Source: Knufia peltigerae
Taxonomy: Eukaryota > Ascomycota > Eurotiomycetes > Chaetothyriales > Trichomeriaceae
Length of the DNA stretch: 13,004 nt
NCBI GenBank assembly: GCA_030247855.1
Contig: JAPDRN010000265.1
Coordinates: 1 to 13,004 of the forward strand
Direction of reading: 5' to 3'
Part shown: one piece after another, positions 8,509-13,004 of the stretch
Position numbering within the stretch: the stretch's first letter is position 1
Layout of the letters: every line of letters starts with the position of its first letter
Made by a program: the position numbers and the translations under genes
Notes under the pieces: generated by a model
Told to the model about the DNA's origin: nothing
The model's database searches: none
The model's input: the letters and a program-made list of their open reading frames with translations, nothing else

Positions 8509-10836
8509 ATGCCTCGCCGAAAGAAGTTGATCACTGTCAACCTGAGTTCTGGGGGTTTATACTCCAGCCATACCACCGATGACGTCTGTACACTTGACGT
8601 CCTCGCCCGGAAATATGAGGAGGCCTTGTTGGAAACCCGTCCCACGACGTTGTATGCACCGAATACTATCTACCACGTCGACCGCCTTCAGCGCCTCTTC
8701 GAGGAGTACGTGCCATGACCTGATAGTTGGGGACATCTGTTGACTCTGCAAAGATACTGTGACAAGTTCCAGCTTGATCCACAAGAGACCCTGCGCGAGT
8801 GCGCCACGGCTCGGATGGAGAACTTCCTACATTGGTTGCTCCGGACCTACACCATCAAGAAAACCAGTACGCTGACGACCTACTGGCGGCAATTGAGTCA
8901 GCTGTACATTATGTGGACACAGCGTCGGATGGACCCGGCTGTCATGAGGCAAATCTTCGTGGTACGTAAAACAAGCAACGTTGTATGCCGCCAGATCGCT
9001 GAAGCTACAGTTCATTGAAGGGCCATTGACGGAAGAATATGGCCTGGACAATGAGGAGATCGAGAAGCCTCTCATGGAGGCGGACGATTTCGTCGAGCTC
9101 ATCCGTTACCACTGGGCCTCGGATATCAACTGGTTTCCCAATGAACGGCAACGACTCCAGTTGGCGGCGATTCTGTTGCTGGCAGCGTTCACCGGGTCTC
9201 GACCTCAAGCCCTGTTGGACTTGACCTACGGCGACCTGGACCTCTACATCGAGAAGGACGCCGAGACTCGTGTCGACATGCTGCGCTTGGGGGTGAAATT
9301 GACCAAGACTAAGTCCCGCCAGAAGCGGAAACGACCGTGAGTACCCCTCGGTTGGGGAGTTCATGTGGCTAATCCTGCTACAAAGGAAAACGTACACCTT
9401 CAATTTGGACGACAACCCAATCTTCTGTGTCACCACCCACATTGTCAGCTTGGCCTTCGATGACTCGGCTTTCGGGCCGCCCGATCTGAAGTCACCCGAT
9501 ATTCTGTTCCGTCTCCGGGCGCGGCGGGAAAAGGGATGTCAGCCGATCCCATGGAGTAAGGAGATGCTTGACGTGCCGATTTTTCGCCGTGCGATCGCCA
9601 CCAAGGAAGGCGTCGAGACATCACCAGACAGAGCTCTGACCTACAACGTCTATCAAGCGTGGGTCAAGCGTCTAGGTGAGGCGTTGGGTTACCTACAGAC
9701 ATTGACGACGTACTGCCTCCGCCGAGCTCTGGGCAACGCTATCAATGGTAGGTGATCCTCTCCAACAGTTCTTCTGAGCAGAGTTCAAACTGCTAACGCA
9801 AATACTTGGCTCAGATGATCCCAAATCCAACGCCGCTGTCCGTAACCTTGCCCTAGATCATGTTGGATCTTCCACGATCTTCGAACGGAATTATTTGTCT
9901 CGGATGATCCGCTACAGTACGCAAGACGCGTTCTGGAACCGGGACGGCGATCCACAGGCGGCCAAATCGGCAAGCCGCATCGGCCGTCTCCGCGATCCGA
10001 ACCGGCCAAGAAAGCTAAACAACGAACAGAGTCAGCAGGTTCGACGATTGCCTTCTGTCCGCCGGCTTCTGGAGTCGCGAGATCGGGTTCGCGGTCTCAT
10101 CGTTCGGGAGTTTGGCCGTCTTCGAATGGCGATCGGAGAACCAATCCATGCCGAGTACAAGAAGTTGGAACGTATGGTTAACAGCACGATTCGAGCCGAG
10201 GAACGAGCTCTGTTGAAGGGTATTCAGCGACAGTACGACGAAACAGCTCCTATTGAGGCGATTCAGCGACAGATCAAAGGAACCTTAGCTGAAGGGCACG
10301 AGCTTGCTTCAGGCTCCACCCCGACGCAGATCCAGATCCTTGAACGCCGACAGATCGCGGAAGCGGCCATGAGCGACCCCGCTGTATTCACCGGGCCCAA
10401 GGCTCTTTCCCGACACATAAAGTGCTCCACCACCATGATCGCGTTATGTGGACGACGTGAAGGACGGCGTGAAACACGACGTGAAAGACTATCTAGGAAA
10501 TGTTCAAGTTCCACAGGAGAGACAGATACAGTGACTACTGTAGTCTCTACGCCGACTCTGCCGCTCTCGTCGACGGCCGAAGGCTTCGTGCCGTTGACCT
10601 GTCAGGGATTTCAATGCCTCTTCTGTCTATGCAGTAATCTCCCCCAGGAAGATCGGGAGAAGCGGTATGCCGGTAAACACTCCCTCCAGAGACATACGGA
10701 ACGCTGTCGCCTACGACACTTTCAAGAGAAGGACCGAATTCCTTGCCCCGACAAGGTGGCTTGCCGTGGAATGGTTTTCGAAGGAAAGTCGCATTTCAAG
10801 AACCATGCCGCCTCGGTACACCTTTTCGTCTTATGA
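8509..10836 (+). CDS. DUF3435 tyrosine recombinase (Starship captain/Crypton-type) with C-terminal zinc-finger region
   Basis: A DNA strand-exchange enzyme expected to move the element that carries it. The five exons are 8509-8705, 8754-8961, 9011-9336, 9386-9747 and 9815-10836. The introns are 43-67 nt and each removes an in-frame stop or a frame change. The joins give one frame of 704 residues. The third exon could instead start at 9005, adding two residues. Catalytic-core features are Arg199 in AAFTGSRPQALLDLTYGDL, a lysine-rich loop at about 233-245, Tyr353-Cys-Leu-Arg356 (the HxxR position, with Tyr for His), and DHVGSSTIFERNYLSR with the nucleophile Tyr391. The last two segments join only across the fourth intron. 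Near the C-terminus Cys632-x2-Cys635, His658, Cys662, then Cys675, Cys681, His691, His695 and His700 suggest C2H2-like zinc binding. The ATG at 8509 follows a TATA-like run; an in-frame ATG at 8446 would add 21 residues. The gene appears intact and has normal base composition despite lying beside RIP-like DNA. Confidence 0.85.
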
Positions 10837-12584
10837 GCTCTTTCAACCAATGATCGAGATATTGTTGCATGCCAACCGGTTGTATACTTATGAACATCGA
10901 CACGGACTCAAAAAGTCCTTGATCGTCGATGGCATATGGAGACTAAGCTCGGTGATCAACAGCTGGGCTTGATCTCGACGTTGTCTCTCCTCAGTTGACT
11001 GTAATGCTCGCTGCCGATAAGACGTGGCGCAGTATTGTTGCCTTCGTGCACGTCCTAGCTCCTGCAGCGGTGTACTTCCGTTTAACAATCCTCGACACTA
11101 CGGTACGCTGCAGATATCACCTTAGGTGCTAAAAGGCGAAATCAGATGTTCGAGCTTATCTTCGTGGTAGGTGAAACGGACAGGCGAAGAAAGGTCACGC
11201 CAACGTTGGAGAGTCGTCGGGGGATCGAACCACCCATTGCAACATGGTCTGAATCGGTCGGCTGGTTTCGGCAATGGAGATATGGGAAGATCTGCTCGGA
11301 ACTGCTGGGTCATGGTTTTCCATTGATGTTGCTTCTGGGTCCTGGGCTTGAACGATTCCTGAAAATGTCTACGACAATCTGTACAATACGACCGTCAGCA
11401 ATCTCATCCGAGCCATCCCGGCTACATCCCGATATATCGGATTCCGATTGCACTTATCGACACAGTCGGCCGTGAACCCAGTGAGATGGCCAGCTCATTG
11501 TCGTCGGCATATGCGCTCCTAGCGTTGTACGGCCTTTGCCAATTCTTTTCCAACGGTGAGGGCAAACCCTACGATGATCATTGCAGAGGCAATTAACATA
11601 GCGAAATATCATCGCTGAGAGCTAATTTCTTTAATCCTTGGTGAAGAGTATCCTATACACCTTCGACTGACAGCGCGTGGTATCTCGGCCGCTGCGGGAA
11701 AAGACGGTACTGTTCTCACTCAGGGCTCAATTGGACCCCTAAGAAATGAAACTGGCACAAATAAGTGTCCGAATCATGTCATGGAAGTTTTCACTTTCTT
11801 CATGCATTGTGGAGTGCTCACCACCCTGCTGTTCCAGAGACAAGGCATCAAACGTTGGAGAAGCAGGCAGACTACCACGGTAGCACGGAGGGTGTTGAGG
11901 CGTCACCAATCGAGGACATGGTCATTATAAAGGAGAAATGAGAAGGGGTGAAAGGACAATTATGACATCGCGTGGTTCAATCCAAATTGAAGCGCGGAGA
12001 CATGCTATGGTGATCAGAACCAAGTCGAAGTTGTGTTGAAACAACCAGGCTATCAGCTCAGTGGTAACCCGCAGGAGGGCACGGAATTGCATATGCAATA
12101 GCCGAGGACGCCGATGCCAATGTCGTTAAATGGTGAATCATCGTCGTCGAGTGACACAGCAAGGTTGCATTCCCAAAATTGTTAGAGTACCAAGAAAGTC
12201 CAACCTTTTGTGAACCACAGCGATCCAAGGATCACTGCCCTGCACTCTTCCAGCGCCCTCCAATGCCTTATGAAACCGCCAGTCTGTATCAATCATTTCG
12301 GCCACATTCGAACCATCGGTGAATCGAGGTGCCAACCACTCGCTTTCCTATTCTCTCCCCCCAAAACGGCGGTGACCGCTGAACACCAACATCCGCCCGA
12401 CCGTGCCGAAGCGCAGAATCAGCGAATACCTCCAATATCCCCAGAGTCCGAACAGCCATTAACAATGGTGATCTGAATGATACGGCGTCTGAAACCTGAG
12501 CGTCATCCTGACTTTTCCTACTGATCACTTTCTATTTCGGCATCTATAGATGAGCCTACGGTCCGTTCCAGATACCGACCGTTC
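10837..12584. other. Region without an assignable gene
   Basis: 1.75 kb of GC-balanced DNA. Several short frames on both strands look partly protein-like, for example plus 11361-11596 and minus 12138-12335. None is long, has a recognised domain, or is supported by a convincing splice plan. The composition is not RIP-like. It may be decayed coding sequence, or the non-coding part of the element. Confidence 0.4.
11361..11596 (+). pseudogene. Possible coding remnant, unrecognised
   Basis: An open frame of about 78 codons ends at TAA 11594-11596. Its only ATG (11486) lies late and would leave 36 residues, starting with a hydrophobic stretch (LSSAYALLALYGLCQFF). The neighbouring frame (ENVYDNLYNTTVSNLIRAIP, near 11353-11415) also looks protein-like, as if one base had been lost or gained between them. 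I recognise neither part. A chance ORF is the main alternative. Confidence 0.2.
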
Positions 12585-13004
12585 CTACTCCCGGATACTG
12601 TCCAGCAGCAGGATTGGGTCAGTAGACTGGAGCTTGCTACAGTGACTGAACTGGTGTACAAAGACCTGAGAATAACAGGAGACAGGATTAATGTTTTGAT
12701 ATTATACGGGAGTCTCTGTCAAAGGTAACATAACCTGTGAGGTCTACGTGCCGGAGAGATACTTACTCCGCGTAGTTCTACTAGAAACTTTTCGCCTTTG
12801 AAGTCGCCAACATACTTTGTAGGCTCGGCTGTGACGGGCGTATCTATAACCCGCAGGGTTTGCCTGTCAAAGATGATGACCAACACAGCCATCCAAGGTG
12901 CAAGAACTTCGAAACCTCAGTCGCTGGAACGATAGACACTTCTGGATGTCACCGGAGCAGCATGGTAATCTCACTGCCGTCTTCAAGAACCAGATTGACT
13001 GGAT
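12585..13004 (-). CDS. C-terminal exons of an unrecognised protein (5' part outside window)
   Basis: Three exons are proposed: 13004-12975 (from the window edge), 12915-12767 and 12665-12585 (TAG stop). The introns are 12974-12916 (59 nt, GTGAGA...GAG) and 12766-12666 (101 nt, GTAAGT...TTATTCTCAG, with a TTAAT branch-like site). All joins keep one frame of 85 visible codons, including VNLVLEDG, FEVLAPWMAVLVIIFDRQTL, YVGDFKGEKFLVELRG and LQSTDPILLLDSIRE. Retaining either intron would bring a stop codon. Regular hydrophobic patterning and codon phase argue for real coding sequence; the GAG acceptor of the first intron is weak. If a Starship is present, this gene could be cargo. I do not recognise the family. 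A minimal alternative starts at ATG 12892 and encodes 68 residues. Confidence 0.5.

Larger units (their letters stand above)
8023..10836 (+). mobile_element. Tyrosine-recombinase mobile element, possible left end of a Starship or a Crypton-like element (limits unknown)
   Basis: The element is called from its recombinase gene only. The left limit is set tentatively where the A+T block stops. The right limit is unknown and is given here as the end of the gene. In Starships the DUF3435 captain is the first gene at the 5' end and points into the element. The orientation here fits that, with any cargo to the right. No target-site duplication or terminal inverted repeat could be confirmed. Confidence 0.4.

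Noticed and set aside
8716..8718. In-frame TGA early in the recombinase gene, suggesting a RIP-killed pseudogene
   Set aside because: It lies inside a 48-nt intron (8706-8753, GTACGT...AAAG). Removing the intron gives the smooth join RLFEEYCDKFQLDP.
8962..9018. Frame change and TGA after RQIFV in the recombinase gene
   Set aside because: A GTACGT donor and an AG acceptor at 9004 or 9010 restore the frame into FIEGPLTEEYGL; no damage is needed.
11215..11240. Minus-strand B-box-like GGTTCGATCCC
   Set aside because: No A-box or cloverleaf can be formed upstream on that strand.
12050..12080. tRNA D-arm-like string (CAGCTCAGTGGTAA)
   Set aside because: No T-arm/B-box or acceptor stem follows at the right distance.

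Overview
The window looks like nuclear DNA of a filamentous ascomycete (Pezizomycotina). The genes carry short introns (43-101 nt) with GTRNGT-type donors and CTRAY-type branch points. The metabolic genes are fungal in type, and one gene encodes a DUF3435 tyrosine recombinase, a family known from Pezizomycotina mobile elements. I cannot place it below class. A Eurotiales-like fungus would fit, but this is only an impression.

Left part (1-5.8 kb), ordinary euchromatin. A Rieske-type oxygenase resembling choline monooxygenase (minus strand, cut by the window edge) is divergent from a GNAT-fold acetyltransferase gene (plus strand). They share a 1 kb upstream region with an (AT)n tract and four GATA-factor motifs packed in 28 bp. 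After a 1.56 kb gap with hairpin-forming sequence comes a convergent, complete aspartate aminotransferase gene of cytosolic type (minus strand, three coding exons). Its leader contains a good 185-nt intron. If that intron is kept, the reading frame gains a 30-residue acid-free N-terminus that ends in a peroxisomal-PTS2-like nonapeptide.

Middle part (about 5.8-8.0 kb). A gene-poor stretch leads into about 1.23 kb of A+T-rich sequence with almost no CpA, TpG or CpG, the signature of repeat-induced point mutation (RIP). GC-rich sequences with related motifs lie at both of its edges.

Right part (8.0-13.0 kb), probably a mobile-element region. Beside the A+T block is an intact five-exon DUF3435 tyrosine recombinase with a C-terminal zinc-finger region, the family to which the 'captains' of Starship giant transposons belong. 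It is transcribed away from the A+T block. This would fit the 5' end of a Starship, with cargo to the right, or a smaller Crypton-like element; the window does not show the other end. About 1.7 kb of mostly unassignable sequence follows. The window ends with the C-terminal exons of an unrecognised minus-strand gene, detected from splice signals and joined reading frames.
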